Origin: Achromobacter sp. Root83
GTDB taxonomy: Bacteria; Pseudomonadota; Gammaproteobacteria; Burkholderiales; Burkholderiaceae_B
Reading direction: 5' to 3'
NCBI RefSeq assembly: GCF_001428845.1
Contig: NZ_LMIU01000009.1
Coordinates: 1 to 64,000 of the forward strand
Length of the DNA stretch: 64,000 nucleotides
This document shows positions 24,955-35,467 of the stretch, piece by piece (positions within the stretch are counted from its first letter, which is position 1; each line of letters starts with the position of its first letter). The notes beneath the pieces were generated by a model. It was given only the letters and a program-made list of their open reading frames with translations, was not told where the DNA came from and ran no database searches. A program made the translations under genes and the position numbers.

Positions 24955-25266
24955 GACAGGTGTTTGTGACAGTGGAGATTCGATAATTGTCCCATAAATG
25001 GAATGATGTTTTCTTAATGCGCCCCTTTGTTTCTCGGGCGGGATAACTCAAAATGCAAGTTCTGCAATGCAGCATTCCGGTAAATCCCAGCCCGCGTGCT
25101 CACGCGAAACCACCCAAGTCGAACCACGCGGACCGCGTCAAGACGGTCGGACGGGCTGATGCGCTTTGCAGGGACGCTCCAAGGCAACACGGCCCCTCGT
25201 GGCCGGCAGGCACGCGGCGCATGCGCGGCGCGGAGCTTTTTATTTTTGGAATCGGGAATGCAATCT
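24955..25266. promoter_or_regulatory. Divergent intergenic region lysR/efflux operon
   Basis: About 310 bases hold the promoters of both sides. Bases 24974-25020 are AT-rich and close to the lysR start. AATGC (25052-25056) and GCATT (25072-25076) form an inverted repeat, with TGCA-A-TGCA (25063-25071) nested between the arms: a candidate LysR site. No -35/-10 pair stands out. An in-frame ATG chain allows upstream starts for the efflux gene, but those residues look untranslated. Confidence 0.4.
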
Positions 25267-26457
25267 ATGAATAAGAAAAGCGCTATGTGGCGCGGCGCGG
25301 CCGTTGTCGCGTTGACGGCATCGGCTCTCACCTTGGCCGCTTGCGGCAAGAAACAGGAAGCGCCCCAGGCGGGCAAGCCGCAAGTCACGGTCGTCACCCT
25401 GACTACGCAGCCCGTTTCCCTTACCACCGAGTTGCCCGGCCGGACATCGCCGTTCCGCGTGGCCGAAGTGCGGCCCCAGGTCAATGGCATCGTCCAGAAG
25501 CGCCTGTTCACCGAAGGCGGCGAGGTCAGGGCCGGCGAACAGCTCTATCAGATCGATCCCGCGCTCTACCAGGCCAGCGTCGACAGCCAGAAGGCCGCGC
25601 TGGCGCGCGCCCAGGCCCAGCAGAAGACCGCCGCCCTGCTGGCCGAGCGCTACAAGCCGCTGGTGGCCACCCGCGCCGTCAGCCAGCAAACCTACGACAA
25701 CGCCGTCGCCTCGCGCGATCAGGCCGCCGCCGACGTGCTGTCGGCCAAGGCGGCCCTGGACACGGCGCGCATCAACCTCGTCTACACCAAGGTGCTGTCG
25801 CCCATCGCGGGCATCATCGGCCGCTCGTCGGTGACCGAAGGCGCGCTGGTTACCGCCAACCAGACCAACGCGTTGGCCGCGGTGCAACAGATCGACCCCA
25901 TCTATGTCGACGTCACCCAGTCCAGCGTCCAGCTTCTGCGCCTGCAGGACGCGCTGGCCAGCGGACAGCTCAAGCGTGCCGACGGCGAACAGGCCGCGCT
26001 GGTGACGCTGACACTGGAAGACGGCTCGCAATACAAGCAGACCGGCAAGCTCCAGTTCTCGGAAGTGACGGTGGACCAGGGCACGGGCTCGATCACCTTG
26101 CGCGCCGTGTTCCCCAACCCCGACCGCCGGCTGCTGCCGGGCATGTTCGTGCGGGCCCGCCTGGCCGATGGCGTTGCCGCCGACGGCCTGCTGGTGCCGC
26201 AACGCGGCGTGACGCGCAATCAGCGCGGCCTGCCCACGGCGCTGGTCGTCAACGCCAAGAATCAGGTGGAACTGCGTGAACTGAAGACCGACCGCGCCAT
26301 TGGCGACAAGTGGCTGGTCACCAACGGCCTGGCCGCTGGCGACAAGGTGATCGTGGAAGGCTTGCAGATGGTGCGTCCGGGCGTCGAGGTGGTCGCCACC
26401 GAAGCCGGTGCCAACGCGCAGCAGCCGCAGGCGGCCAACGCCCCGGCCAAGCAGTAA
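25267..26457 (+). CDS. axyA: RND efflux periplasmic adaptor (MexA/AcrA type)
   Basis: A 396-residue membrane-fusion lipoprotein. The signal peptide ends in the lipobox LAAC with the acylated Cys near residue 26. [21 protein letters not shown] begins the beta-barrel/lipoyl region, the helical hairpin spans about residues 95-165 ([20 protein letters not shown] onward), and [20 protein letters not shown] is the second lipoyl half. It links the inner-membrane pump and outer-membrane channel of a MexAB-OprM-type system. The ATG at 25267 is chosen, with GGGAA eight bases before it; an ATG three codons earlier is possible. The symbol assumes Achromobacter. Confidence 0.9.
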   Translation: MNKKSAMWRGAAVVALTASALTLAACGKKQEAPQAGKPQVTVVTLTTQPVSLTTELPGRTSPFRVAEVRPQVNGIVQKRLFTEGGEVRAGEQLYQIDPALYQASVDSQKAALARAQAQQKTAALLAERYKPLVATRAVSQQTYDNAVASRDQAAADVLSAKAALDTARINLVYTKVLSPIAGIIGRSSVTEGALVTANQTNALAAVQQIDPIYVDVTQSSVQLLRLQDALASGQLKRADGEQAALVTLTLEDGSQYKQTGKLQFSEVTVDQGTGSITLRAVFPNPDRRLLPGMFVRARLADGVAADGLLVPQRGVTRNQRGLPTALVVNAKNQVELRELKTDRAIGDKWLVTNGLAAGDKVIVEGLQMVRPGVEVVATEAGANAQQPQAANAPAKQ

Positions 26458-26471
26458 TCAGGGAGCCATGC

Positions 26472-29400
26472 ATGGCAAAGTTTTTTATCGATAGGCCGGT
26501 TTTCGCCTGGGTGATCGCGATCGTGCTGATGATGGCCGGCGCGCTGTCCATCCTGCAGCTTCCGGTCGCCCAGTATCCCAACATCGCGCCGCCGGCCATC
26601 GGCATCGCGGTGACCTACCCGGGCGCGTCCGCGCAGACCGTGCAGGACACCGTGGTGCAGGTGATCGAACAGCAAATGAACGGCCTGGACGGCTTGCAGT
26701 ACATCTCGTCGGAAAGCAATTCCGACGGCAGCATGTCCATCACGCTGACCTTCAAGCAGGGCACCAACCCCGATACCGCGCAGGTCCAGGTCCAGAACAA
26801 GCTGGCGCTGGCCCAGCCGCTGTTGCCGCAGGAAGTGCAGCAGCAGGGCATCCGCGTCACCAAGGCCACCAAGAACTTCCTGATCGTGGCGGGCTTCGTG
26901 TCCACCGACGGCACGATGACCAAGGACGACCTGGCCGACTACGTCGCGTCCTACGTCCAGGATCCCATCAGCCGCACGCAGGGCGTGGGCGACTTCCAGC
27001 TCTTCGGTTCGCAGTATGCGATGCGCATCTGGCTGGATCCGGCCAAGCTCGTCAACTACGGGCTGACCACCGTCGACGTCACGACCTCGATCAAGGAACA
27101 GAACGTCCAGGTGTCGTCCGGGCAACTGGGCGGCCTGCCGTCCGTGCGCGGCCAGCAGCTCAACGCCACGATCATCGGGCCGTCGCGCCTGCAGACGGCC
27201 GAGGACTTCGGCCACATCCTGCTGAAGGTCAACCCCGACGGTTCGCAGGTGCGCCTGGGTGATGTCTCGCGCATTGAACTGGGCGGGCAGACCTACGCCA
27301 TCGACAGCTTCTACAACGGCAAGCCCGCATCGGGCCTGGCGGTCAAGCTGGCCCCCGGCGCCAACGCGCTGGATACGGCGCAGGCGGTGCGCGACACCAT
27401 CAACAACCTGAAGCCTTACTTCCCGCCGGGCATGGACGTCGTCTATCCGTACGACACGACGCCGTTCGTCAGCCTGTCGATCCATGAAGTGTTCAAGACG
27501 CTGGTGGAGGCCATCATCCTGGTCTTCCTGGTGATGTACCTGTTCCTGCAGAACTTCCGCGCCACCATCATTCCCACGCTGGCCGTGCCGGTGGTGCTGC
27601 TGGGCACGTTCGGCGTGCTGGCGGCGTTCGGGTACTCCATCAACACCCTGACCATGTTCGGGATGGTGCTGGCCATCGGCCTGCTGGTGGACGACGCCAT
27701 CGTGGTGGTGGAAAACGTCGAGCGGGTGATGGCCGAAGAGGGCCTCACGCCCAAGCAGGCCACGCGCAAGTCCATGAGCCAGATCACCGGCGCGCTGATC
27801 GGCATCGCCATGGTGCTGGCCGCCGTGTTCATTCCCATGGCGTTCTTCGGCGGTTCCACCGGCGTGATCTACCGCCAGTTCTCGATCACCATCGTGTCGT
27901 CCATGGTGCTGTCCGTGATCGTGGCCATCGTGTTCACGCCTGCTCTGTGCGCGACGCTGCTGAAACCCATCCCCAAGGGCCATCACGGCGCCAAGCGCGG
28001 CTTTTTCGGCTGGTTCAACCGCACCTTCGAGCGCAGCAGCAACGGCTATGCCAATACCGTCGCGCGCGGCCTCACCCGCACCAAGCGCCTGATGGTGGTC
28101 TACCTGGCCCTGGTCATTGCCATGGGCTGGATGTTCACCCGCATCCCCACGGCCTTCCTGCCAGCCGAAGACCAGGGCATCCTGTTCGCCCAGATCCAGA
28201 CGCCGGCCGGCGCCACCGCCGAGGCCACCAAGGCCGTCATCGACGACGCCACCAAGTATCTGCTGACCGAAGAAAAGGACGCCGTCACCTCGGTGTTCGC
28301 CGTCAACGGCTTCAACTTCGGCGGCCGCGGCCAGAACGCGTCCATCCTGTTCATCAAGCTGCGCGACTGGGAAGAGCGCGGCGACGCCAGCCTGAAGGCC
28401 GGCGCCGTGGCGGAACGCGCCAACGCGCACTTCGGCAAGACCGAGCGCCGCGCGAAACTGTTCGTCGTGCCGCCGCCGTCCGTGATGGAACTGGGCAACG
28501 TCACGGGCTTTGACTTCCAGTTGATGGACCGCGCCGGCGTGGGCCACGAAAAGCTGCTTGCCGCGCGCAACCAGCTGCTCGGCGAGGCTGGCAAGAGCCC
28601 GGTCCTGGTGGGCGTGCGTCCCAACGGCATCGAAGACGCGCCGCAGTACCAGCTGGACATCGACCGCGAAAAGGCGCGCGCCCTGGGCGTGGCCGTGTCG
28701 GACATCAACAGCACGCTGGCCACGGCATGGGGTTCGTCGTACGTCAACGACTTCATCGACCGCGGCCGCGTGAAGAAGGTGTTCGCGCAGGGCGAGGCAT
28801 CGTCGCGCATGCTGCCGGAAGACCTGAACAAATGGTATGTGCGCAACAACGCGGGCGACATGGTGCCGTTCTCGGCGTTCTCCAAGGCCACCTGGAGCTT
28901 CGGCCCGCAAAAGCTGAACCGCTACAACGGCGTGCCGTCCTACAACATCCAGGGCCAGGCGGCGCCGGGCTACAGCTCGGGCGCGGCCATGGAAGAAATG
29001 GAACGGCTGGCGGCCAAGCTGCCGGTGGGCGTGGGCTTTGAATGGACAGGCCTGTCCTTCGAAGAGCGCCTGTCCGGCGCGCAGGCGCCCGCGCTGTACG
29101 CGATCTCGCTGATCGTGGTGTTCCTGTGCCTGGCGGCGCTGTATGAAAGCTGGACCATTCCGTCCGCGGTCATGCTGGTGGTGCCGCTGGGGATCATCGG
29201 GGCGCTGCTGGCGACGTTGATGCGGGGGCTGTCCAACGACGTGTACTTCCAGGTGGGTCTGCTCACGACTATCGGGCTGGCGGCCAAAAACGCCATCCTG
29301 ATCGTGGAGTTCGCCAAGGAGCATTACGAGTCGGGCGCCAGCCTGACGGAATCGGCCATCCACGCCGCCCGCCAGCGCCTGCGTCCCATCCTGATGACGT

Positions 29401-29651
29401 CCCTGGCGTTCATCCTGGGCGTGACCCCGCTGGCCATTTCGTCCGGCGCGGGCTCGGGCAGCCAGAACGCCATCGGCACGGGCGTCATCGGCGGCATGCT
29501 GACCGGCACCTTCCTGGCGATCTTCTTCGTCCCGGCCTTCTTCGTGATCATGCTGCGCGTGTTCAAGGTCAAGCGCATGAGCGAAAACCTCGACAAGCAC
29601 GACACCAGCGCCAAGGGTCCGCAGGACGTGTCCGCGGAAGGACAACCGTAA
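26472..29651 (+). CDS. axyB: RND multidrug efflux transporter, HAE1 family (MexB/AcrB type)
   Basis: A 1059-residue inner-membrane pump. The N-terminus [20 protein letters not shown] is typical of HAE1 transporters. Proton-relay aspartates occur in transmembrane helix 4 ([17 protein letters not shown], around residues 405-420). [15 protein letters not shown] near residue 1000 lies in the final helices. Length and the two-fold repeat of six helices plus a large periplasmic loop match AcrB. It is expected to expel lipophilic drugs including beta-lactams and chloramphenicol, by family. It follows the adaptor gene by 14 bases, and its stop overlaps the next start. Confidence 0.95.
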   Translation: MAKFFIDRPVFAWVIAIVLMMAGALSILQLPVAQYPNIAPPAIGIAVTYPGASAQTVQDTVVQVIEQQMNGLDGLQYISSESNSDGSMSITLTFKQGTNPDTAQVQVQNKLALAQPLLPQEVQQQGIRVTKATKNFLIVAGFVSTDGTMTKDDLADYVASYVQDPISRTQGVGDFQLFGSQYAMRIWLDPAKLVNYGLTTVDVTTSIKEQNVQVSSGQLGGLPSVRGQQLNATIIGPSRLQTAEDFGHILLKVNPDGSQVRLGDVSRIELGGQTYAIDSFYNGKPASGLAVKLAPGANALDTAQAVRDTINNLKPYFPPGMDVVYPYDTTPFVSLSIHEVFKTLVEAIILVFLVMYLFLQNFRATIIPTLAVPVVLLGTFGVLAAFGYSINTLTMFGMVLAIGLLVDDAIVVVENVERVMAEEGLTPKQATRKSMSQITGALIGIAMVLAAVFIPMAFFGGSTGVIYRQFSITIVSSMVLSVIVAIVFTPALCATLLKPIPKGHHGAKRGFFGWFNRTFERSSNGYANTVARGLTRTKRLMVVYLALVIAMGWMFTRIPTAFLPAEDQGILFAQIQTPAGATAEATKAVIDDATKYLLTEEKDAVTSVFAVNGFNFGGRGQNASILFIKLRDWEERGDASLKAGAVAERANAHFGKTERRAKLFVVPPPSVMELGNVTGFDFQLMDRAGVGHEKLLAARNQLLGEAGKSPVLVGVRPNGIEDAPQYQLDIDREKARALGVAVSDINSTLATAWGSSYVNDFIDRGRVKKVFAQGEASSRMLPEDLNKWYVRNNAGDMVPFSAFSKATWSFGPQKLNRYNGVPSYNIQGQAAPGYSSGAAMEEMERLAAKLPVGVGFEWTGLSFEERLSGAQAPALYAISLIVVFLCLAALYESWTIPSAVMLVVPLGIIGALLATLMRGLSNDVYFQVGLLTTIGLAAKNAILIVEFAKEHYESGASLTESAIHAARQRLRPILMTSLAFILGVTPLAISSGAGSGSQNAIGTGVIGGMLTGTFLAIFFVPAFFVIMLRVFKVKRMSENLDKHDTSAKGPQDVSAEGQP

Positions 29652-31120
29652 TGAAACTTCAGATGAGAACCTTGCTGTCTGTTTCCCTGGCGGCGGCCCT
29701 CGCGGGCTGCTCGCTGGCCCCCACGTACGAACGGCCGGACGCGCCGATCGACACCGCCTATCCCACCGGCCCGGCCTACAACTCGGCCCAGACGGGGGCG
29801 CCGGGCGGGCTGTCCACCGCGGATATCGGCTGGCGCGATTTCTTCGGTGATCCGCTGCTGCAGCAGTTGATCGGCCAGTCGCTCGTCAACAACCGCGACT
29901 TGCGGGTGGCGGCCCTGAACGTCGAGGCCGCGCGGGCGCAATACCGCATCCAGCGCTCGGACCTGCTCCCCAGCGTGGGCGTCGCGGGCCAGAATTCGGG
30001 TCAACGCACGCCGGCCGACCTGTCGCCCAGCGGGCAGGCCACCACCAGTCACAGCTATCAGGTCGGCGCCGCCATGTCCGCCTGGGAACTGGATCTGTTC
30101 GGCCGCATCCGCAGCCTGAGCGACCAGGCGCTGGAATCCTATCTGGCGCTGGACGAGACGCGCACCGCGACCCAGCTCACGCTGATCGCCGAGGTGGCCA
30201 ACGCCTATCTGACGCTGCGCGCCGACCAGGAACTGCTGAGCCTGACGCGCGACACCCTCAAGAGCCAGCAGGACTCCTTCAAGCTCACGCAGCAAAGCTA
30301 TGACCAGGGCCTGTCCACCGCGCTCGACCTGAGCCAGGCGGAAGTGTCGCTGCGCACCGCCCAGCGCAACCTGTCGCAATACACGCGCCAGGCCGCGCAG
30401 GACCGCAACGCGCTGGTGCTGCTGGTCGGCCAGCCCCTGTCGCCCGAGCTCTCGGCCGCGCTGGACAGCGCGGTCAAGCTGGACGACGGCATGCTGCCGA
30501 CCACGTTGCCGGCCGGCCTGCCGTCGGACCTGCTGGCCCGTCGGCCGGACATCCGCGCGGCCGAGCATCAGTTGAAGGGCGCCAACGCCAACATCGGCGC
30601 GGCGCGCGCGGCCTTCTTCCCGACCATCAGCCTGACGGGTTCGGCCGGCACCGCCAGCGCCAGCCTCGGCGGCCTGTTCGAGGGCGGTTCGGGGGCGTGG
30701 AGCTTCGTGCCCCAGATCACCGTGCCGATCTTCGCGGGCGGCTCGCTGCTTGCCGGCCTGGATCTGGCCAAGGTGCAGAAGAACATCCAGGTCGCGCAAT
30801 ACGAAAAGTCCATCCAGACGGGCTTCCGCGAAGTCGCGGACGCCCTGGCCGGCCGCGGCACGCTCGACGAGCAGATCGAGGCGCAGCGCCTGCTGGTGGA
30901 CGCCAACCAGCGCGCCTATGACGCGTCGGAACAGCGTTTCCGCCAGGGCATCGACGACTACTTGAGCGTGCTGGATTCCCAGCGTTCGCTGTACACCTCG
31001 CAGCAGGCGCTGGTCGATACGCGCCTGGCCCGCCTCTCCAATCTGGTCACCCTGTACAAGGTGCTGGGCGGAGGCTGGACCGAACGCACGGCGGCGGCGC
31101 CCGCCACGCCCGCCGGCTGA
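29651..31120 (+). CDS. axyM: RND efflux outer-membrane channel lipoprotein (OprM/NodT type)
   Basis: A 489-residue TolC-type outer-membrane factor. The signal peptide ends in ALAGC with a lipidated Cys near residue 20. Two OEP repeats are visible: WRDFFGDPLLQQLIGQSLVNNRDLRVAALNVE near residue 60, and DLLARRPDIRAAEHQLKGANANIGAARAAFFP near residue 298. It starts at the last base of the transporter stop, so the three pump parts are encoded as one operon. A strong terminator follows at 31144-31179. Confidence 0.93.
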   Translation: MKLQMRTLLSVSLAAALAGCSLAPTYERPDAPIDTAYPTGPAYNSAQTGAPGGLSTADIGWRDFFGDPLLQQLIGQSLVNNRDLRVAALNVEAARAQYRIQRSDLLPSVGVAGQNSGQRTPADLSPSGQATTSHSYQVGAAMSAWELDLFGRIRSLSDQALESYLALDETRTATQLTLIAEVANAYLTLRADQELLSLTRDTLKSQQDSFKLTQQSYDQGLSTALDLSQAEVSLRTAQRNLSQYTRQAAQDRNALVLLVGQPLSPELSAALDSAVKLDDGMLPTTLPAGLPSDLLARRPDIRAAEHQLKGANANIGAARAAFFPTISLTGSAGTASASLGGLFEGGSGAWSFVPQITVPIFAGGSLLAGLDLAKVQKNIQVAQYEKSIQTGFREVADALAGRGTLDEQIEAQRLLVDANQRAYDASEQRFRQGIDDYLSVLDSQRSLYTSQQALVDTRLARLSNLVTLYKVLGGGWTERTAAAPATPAG

Positions 31121-31143
31121 TCGGCGGGGGCGGCGCAAGCCAA

Positions 31144-31179
31144 AAAAAACGGGCCGATCGGAAGATCGGCCCGTTTTTT
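31144..31179. terminator. Bidirectional intrinsic terminator after the efflux operon
   Basis: A 16-base arm (31144-31159, A-rich then CGGGCCGATC) pairs perfectly with 31164-31179 around a GGAA loop. A-tract on one side and T-tract on the other make it work in both directions: for the efflux operon on the plus strand and the GlsB-type gene on the minus strand. Confidence 0.93.
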
Positions 31180-31195
31180 CTTGCCTGGCTGGACG

Positions 31196-31447
31196 TCAGG
31201 TGCGTTTCCTGGCGACCAGTCCCACGATGAACAGGACGATGATCGCACCTACGACGGATGCGATCCAGCCCGCGGGCTCGCCCGGGGCATACCAGCCCAG
31301 GGACTGGCCCAGGAATCCGGCCACGACCGCGCCGATGATGCCCAGAATGGTGGTCATGATGATCCCCATGTTCTGGTCCCCGGGCATGATGGCGCGGGCG
31401 ATAAGGCCCACGATGAACCCGACGATGATCATGATGATGATGCTCAT
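31196..31447 (-). CDS. GlsB/YeaQ/YmgE family stress-response membrane protein
   Basis: An 83-residue hydrophobic protein with three membrane segments and the family's glycine-rich pattern: MIIVGFIVGLIARAIMPG, IMTTILGIIGAVVAGFLG, then WIASVVGAIIVLFIVGLVARKR. Homologues are called transglycosylase-associated or YeaQ proteins and rise in stationary phase or acid stress; their action is unknown. The ATG at 31447 is preceded by AAGGAG; longer upstream starts lack such a site. It ends against the bidirectional terminator. Confidence 0.85.
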   Translation of the reverse strand: MSIIIMIIVGFIVGLIARAIMPGDQNMGIIMTTILGIIGAVVAGFLGQSLGWYAPGEPAGWIASVVGAIIVLFIVGLVARKRT

Positions 31448-31568
31448 GCGCGTACTCCTTGCGAGGGTAAAAGGGCAGTGTGGACTGATGATACCCATGC
31501 CGCGCGGGGCCCGGCTGTAACAACTGGTGTGCGGATCGGGCCGGCGCCCGGCGCCCGCGCCCCAGGGG

Positions 31569-32183
31569 TCAGGAGGTGATGTCGATGAGCTGGCGCACGT
31601 CTTTGGTCAGCGCTTCGATGCTGTCGGTGTCCGAGGCCAGCAGGCGGGCGCGGCCTTCATTGTCGAAAATGTACACGCCGCGGCTGTGCGTCACTTCGTA
31701 CATGTCGGCGTCGTCGCCCGGCCGGGGCTTCTCGATCTGGTAGGCCACGCGGTAGCGGCGGGCCAGGTCGGCGATCTGCTTTTCGTCGCCGGTCACGCCG
31801 ATGGCCTGGTTGTTGAAGGCGTTGACGTAGGCCTGCAGGATGTCGGGGGTGTCGCGGTGCGGGTCCACGCTGACGAACAGGATGCGCACCTTGTCGGCCT
31901 TGTCTCCCAGGTTCTGCAGCACGGCCGTCAATTGCGCCATGGTGGTCGGGCAGATGTCCGGGCAACTGGCGTAGCCGAAGAACAGCAGCACGGTCTTTCC
32001 CTTCAGATCCTCACTGCTCACGGTCTTGCCGCCCGCGCCCGGCAGCGAGAACTTCAGGTCCGGCAGGTGTCCCTTCACGTTGTAGAGCGTCCAATCGACG
32101 TTGCGGTCGCCGCAGGCGGCAACCAACATGCACAGGGCCAACAGCAGCCCGCGCCAGGCGCGGCCGGAAATGAAGTGTCGCAT
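31569..32183 (-). CDS. SCO1/SenC family lipoprotein, copper delivery to cytochrome oxidase
   Basis: A 204-residue SCO1/SenC/PrrC protein with thioredoxin fold. The signal peptide ends in LVAAC (Cys24), so it is probably an inner-membrane-anchored lipoprotein. The copper ligands are C74 and C78 in SCPDICP plus a His in EVTHSRG near residue 166. VRILFVSVDPHRDTPDIL is family-typical. It should deliver copper to the CuA centre of a cytochrome c oxidase or act as a thiol reductase. No oxidase genes are in the window, so it is an orphan copy here. Confidence 0.92.
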   Translation of the reverse strand: MRHFISGRAWRGLLLALCMLVAACGDRNVDWTLYNVKGHLPDLKFSLPGAGGKTVSSEDLKGKTVLLFFGYASCPDICPTTMAQLTAVLQNLGDKADKVRILFVSVDPHRDTPDILQAYVNAFNNQAIGVTGDEKQIADLARRYRVAYQIEKPRPGDDADMYEVTHSRGVYIFDNEGRARLLASDTDSIEALTKDVRQLIDITS

Positions 32184-32286
32184 GGGTCCAATAGCCGGAA
32201 AGGGGTAAACCTTTCGATTCTACCCGCTGGCGCGGGCAAGGGCAGGGCGCGCCAACCGCGTCTTGTCCCGCCGCAAGGGCGCATCG

Positions 32287-32314
32287 AAAAAACGGCCCGC
32301 GCGAAGGCGGGCCG
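32287..32314 (-). terminator. Intrinsic terminator of the kinase-folD-prlC operon
   Basis: On the minus strand CGGCCCGC (32314-32307) pairs with GCGGGCCG (32300-32293) around a six-base loop, followed by six T residues (A at 32287-32292 on the plus strand). It lies 23 bases past the prlC stop codon. Confidence 0.85.
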
Positions 32315-32337
32315 CTGGCAGACGTGACCTAAAAAGG

Positions 32338-34404
32338 TCAGCCTGCCGTCATGCCGCTGTGGCGCAGCAGCGCATCGATGCGCGGAGCGCGGCCGCGGAA
32401 CGCCGCGAACGACTCCGCCGCCGGGCGCGATCCGCCCACGGCCAGCACTTCGCGGCGGAAACGGGCGCCGGTTTCCGGGTCCAGCGTGCCCAAGGCGTTG
32501 CCTGCCTGCTTGGCGGCGGCTTCCTCGAAAGCCTCGTATGCGTCGGCGGACAGCACTTCCGCCCACTTGTAGCTGTAATAGCCCGCGCCATAGCCGCCCG
32601 CGAACAGGTGCGAGAAGGCGTGCGGCAGACGATGCCAGGCCGGCGGGAACAGCACGGCCACTTCCTCGCGCACTTCCTGCAGCAGGGCCAGCACCTCGGC
32701 AATCGTGGCGCCCTTGGCGCGGTCATGCATCAGCATGTCGAACAGCGCGAATTCGATCTGGCGCACGGTCTGCATGCCGCTTTGATAGTTGCGGGCCGCG
32801 ACCAGGCGGTCATACAGCGCGCGCGGCAACGGTTCGCCCGTGTCCACGTGCGCGGACAGCTTCTGCACCACGGCCCACTCCCAGCAGAAGTTCTCCATGA
32901 ATTGCGAAGGCAGTTCGATGGCGTCCCATTCCACGCTGGCGAACGCGGCGGCGCCGGGTTCGTCGACCTCGGACAGCAGGGCGTGCAGCGCGTGGCCGGT
33001 TTCATGGAACAGGGTGATGACGTCGTCGTGCGTCAGCACGGCGGCGCGTTCGCCGTTGGGGCGCGAGAAGTTGCAGGTCAGGTAGGCGACGGGCGTCTGC
33101 ACCTGGCCGGCCACGACGCGGCGGGTGCGCTCGCTGTCGACCCAGGCGCCGTTCTGCTTGCCCGACCGCGCGTACAAGTCCAGGTACAGGTAGCCGATAA
33201 GCTCGCCCCTGGGGCTTTCCACGCGCACGCCGCGCACGTCGGCATGCCAGGAAGACACCGGCGTTTCGGTCAGGCGCACATCGAACAAGGTCTGGATGAC
33301 GTCGAACAGGCCCGCCAGCACGCGGGGTTCGGTAAAGTACTGTTTGACCTCGTCTTCCGAATAGGCGTAGCGCGATTCGCGCAGGCGTTCCGAGGCGTAG
33401 GCCACATCCCAGGGCTGCAGGCTGTCCAAACCCAGTTCCGCGGCGGCATAGTCCTTCAGTTCGGCCAGGTCGCGCTGGGCATAGGGCTTGGCGCGCGCCG
33501 CCAGGTCGCGCAGGAACACGGTGACTTCGCGGGCGTCGCGCGCCATGCGCGTCTGCAGGCGCAGCGCGGCGAAGGTGCCCAGGCCCAGCAGCCCCGATTC
33601 TTCGGCGCGCAAGGCCAGCAGCTCTTCGATGAGGGGCGAATTGTCGAGCTTGGCCTCGCCCTGCTCGGACGCCACCGTGCCATAGCCCCGGTACAGCGCC
33701 TCGCGCAGCGAACGGTCCTGCGCGTACTGCATGACGGGCAGATAGCACGGCATCTTCAGCGTGAGCTTCCAGCCGGGCTTGCCGTCCTCTTCGGCGGCGG
33801 CGCGCGCGGCGGCCTGCACGTCAGCCGGGATGCCGGCCAGGCGGGCTTCGTCTTCCACCAGCAGCGACCAGGCGTCGATGGAGTCCAGCACGTTTTCCGA
33901 AAACTTCTGCGAGGCCTGGGCCTCGCGGTCGGAAATCTCGGCGTAGCGTTCGCGGTCGGCGCCCTGCAGCTCGACGCCGCTCAGACGGAAGTCGCGCAGG
34001 GCCATTTCCACGATGCGGCGGCGCACCGGCGTCCACGACGCGAAATCGGGGGCGGCGGCCAGGCGCTGGTACTGCTCGTACAGGCCTTCATGCAGGCCGA
34101 CCCAGGTCGAGAACTCGGTCACCAGGGGCAGGGCAGCGTTATAGGCCTCGCGCAGCTCAGGCGTATTGACGACGGCGTTCAGGTGGCCGGCAACCGACCA
34201 GGCGCGCCAGAGGCGCTCGGACGCGGTATCCAGCGGTTCCACCACGGCTTCCCAGGTGGGCGCCAGCGCGGGGTCGGCGGCGTGGTCGACGGCCTGGCGG
34301 GCGATGCCCAGCAGTTCCTGGACGGCGGGCACGATATGTCCGGGTTTGACGGCCGCGTAATCGACCAGATCGGAGACGGGAGCGAGCAGGGGGTTCTGGG
34401 TCAT
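32338..34404 (-). CDS. prlC: Oligopeptidase A, M3 metallopeptidase
   Basis: A 688-residue M3 peptidase that degrades cytosolic oligopeptides, including cleaved signal peptides. The zinc motif HETGH lies in LFHETGHALHALL in the last third. VEWDAIELPSQFMENFCWE and the ending region FAGGYGAGYYSYKWAEVLS are diagnostic of OpdA. The start at 34404 gives MTQNPLLAPVSDL, matching the usual MTNPLL beginning; an in-frame start 19 codons upstream is less likely. It is the last gene of the operon after folD, with a gap of about 210 bases between folD's stop and this ATG. Confidence 0.93.
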   Translation of the reverse strand: MTQNPLLAPVSDLVDYAAVKPGHIVPAVQELLGIARQAVDHAADPALAPTWEAVVEPLDTASERLWRAWSVAGHLNAVVNTPELREAYNAALPLVTEFSTWVGLHEGLYEQYQRLAAAPDFASWTPVRRRIVEMALRDFRLSGVELQGADRERYAEISDREAQASQKFSENVLDSIDAWSLLVEDEARLAGIPADVQAAARAAAEEDGKPGWKLTLKMPCYLPVMQYAQDRSLREALYRGYGTVASEQGEAKLDNSPLIEELLALRAEESGLLGLGTFAALRLQTRMARDAREVTVFLRDLAARAKPYAQRDLAELKDYAAAELGLDSLQPWDVAYASERLRESRYAYSEDEVKQYFTEPRVLAGLFDVIQTLFDVRLTETPVSSWHADVRGVRVESPRGELIGYLYLDLYARSGKQNGAWVDSERTRRVVAGQVQTPVAYLTCNFSRPNGERAAVLTHDDVITLFHETGHALHALLSEVDEPGAAAFASVEWDAIELPSQFMENFCWEWAVVQKLSAHVDTGEPLPRALYDRLVAARNYQSGMQTVRQIEFALFDMLMHDRAKGATIAEVLALLQEVREEVAVLFPPAWHRLPHAFSHLFAGGYGAGYYSYKWAEVLSADAYEAFEEAAAKQAGNALGTLDPETGARFRREVLAVGGSRPAAESFAAFRGRAPRIDALLRHSGMTAG

Positions 34405-34615
34405 GGTGTTACCGGCGTGAAGAATGGCGGGCGGCGCGGACAGCGCGCCGACGAAGGACATAAGGATCAGGTAGGGGCGATCCGCCCAAACGCAAGGGCA
34501 GGACAGGGCTTGGAGAGCGCGCCGCGGAGGCGCCCGTGCCTCGGACCGGGGTCCGGGCGGGGCCGCTCCCGCGGCTGGGCCGGCGCTGGGCGCGGCCCGC
34601 GTGGCGCGGCCGAAC

Positions 34616-35467
34616 TCAGGCGGCGGCCCGTTCCGCCGCTTCGACGGTATTGACCAGCAGCATGGCGATGGTCATGGGGCCCACGCCGCCCGGCACGGGC
34701 GTGATGGCGCCCGCGATTTCCTTGGCCGAGGCGAAGTCCACGTCGCCGCACAGCTTGCCGTCCGCGCCGCGGTTGATGCCCACGTCAATGACGACGGCGC
34801 CGGGCTTGATCATCGAGCCGTCGATCATGCCGGGCTTGCCCGTGGCAACCACCAGCACGTCGGCCCGGCGAGTCTGGGCCGCCAGGTCGCGCGTCTTGGA
34901 GTTGCAGATCGTGATGGTGGCGCCTGCCTGCAGCAGCAGCATGGCCATGGGCTTGCCGACGATGTTGCTGGCGCCCACGATCACGGCTTCGGCGCCGCGC
35001 AGCGTCACGCCTTCGGATTCCAGCATCTTCATCACGCCATACGGCGTGCAGGGACGGAACAGCGGCTGGCCGGTCATGAGCAGGCCGGCATTGCTGATGT
35101 GAAACCCGTCCACGTCCTTCTCGGCCGCGATGGCCTCGATGACCTTGTGCGAGTCCATGTGCTTGGGCAGCGGAAGCTGCACCAGGATGCCGTGGATGGA
35201 CGGGTCCTGGTTCAGGATGGCGATGCGGGCCAGCAATTCGGCCTCGGTCATCTCGGCCGGGTACTGCTCTTTCACGGAATGCAGGCCGGCCTTTTCGCAG
35301 GCCGCGACCTTGTTGCGCACATACACCTGCGACGCGGGGTCCGCGCCCACCAGCACCACGGCCAGGCCGGGGCGGGCGCCCTTGGCGGCCAGGGCCGAAA
35401 CGCGTTGGGCGACTTCTTCGCGGATGCGCAGCGACAATGCCGCGCCGTCAATAATCCTGGCTGTCAT
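34616..35467 (-). CDS. folD: Methylenetetrahydrofolate dehydrogenase/cyclohydrolase
   Basis: A 283-residue bifunctional FolD that interconverts 5,10-methylene-, methenyl- and 10-formyl-tetrahydrofolate using NADP. The substrate loop [17 protein letters not shown] contains the catalytic Lys; the sequence VQLPLPKHM is the conserved QLPLP motif; [20 protein letters not shown] binds the cofactor. Its ATG overlaps the stop of the response-regulator gene (ATGA), so a folate enzyme is translationally coupled to a two-component system. The reading frame is complete. Confidence 0.96.
   Translation of the reverse strand: MTARIIDGAALSLRIREEVAQRVSALAAKGARPGLAVVLVGADPASQVYVRNKVAACEKAGLHSVKEQYPAEMTEAELLARIAILNQDPSIHGILVQLPLPKHMDSHKVIEAIAAEKDVDGFHISNAGLLMTGQPLFRPCTPYGVMKMLESEGVTLRGAEAVIVGASNIVGKPMAMLLLQAGATITICNSKTRDLAAQTRRADVLVVATGKPGMIDGSMIKPGAVVIDVGINRGADGKLCGDVDFASAKEIAGAITPVPGGVGPMTIAMLLVNTVEAAERAAA

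Noticed and set aside
26262-29645. Long open frame opposite the RND transporter gene
   Set aside because: His/Gln/Arg-rich shadow of a well-supported gene; no start context or protein signature.
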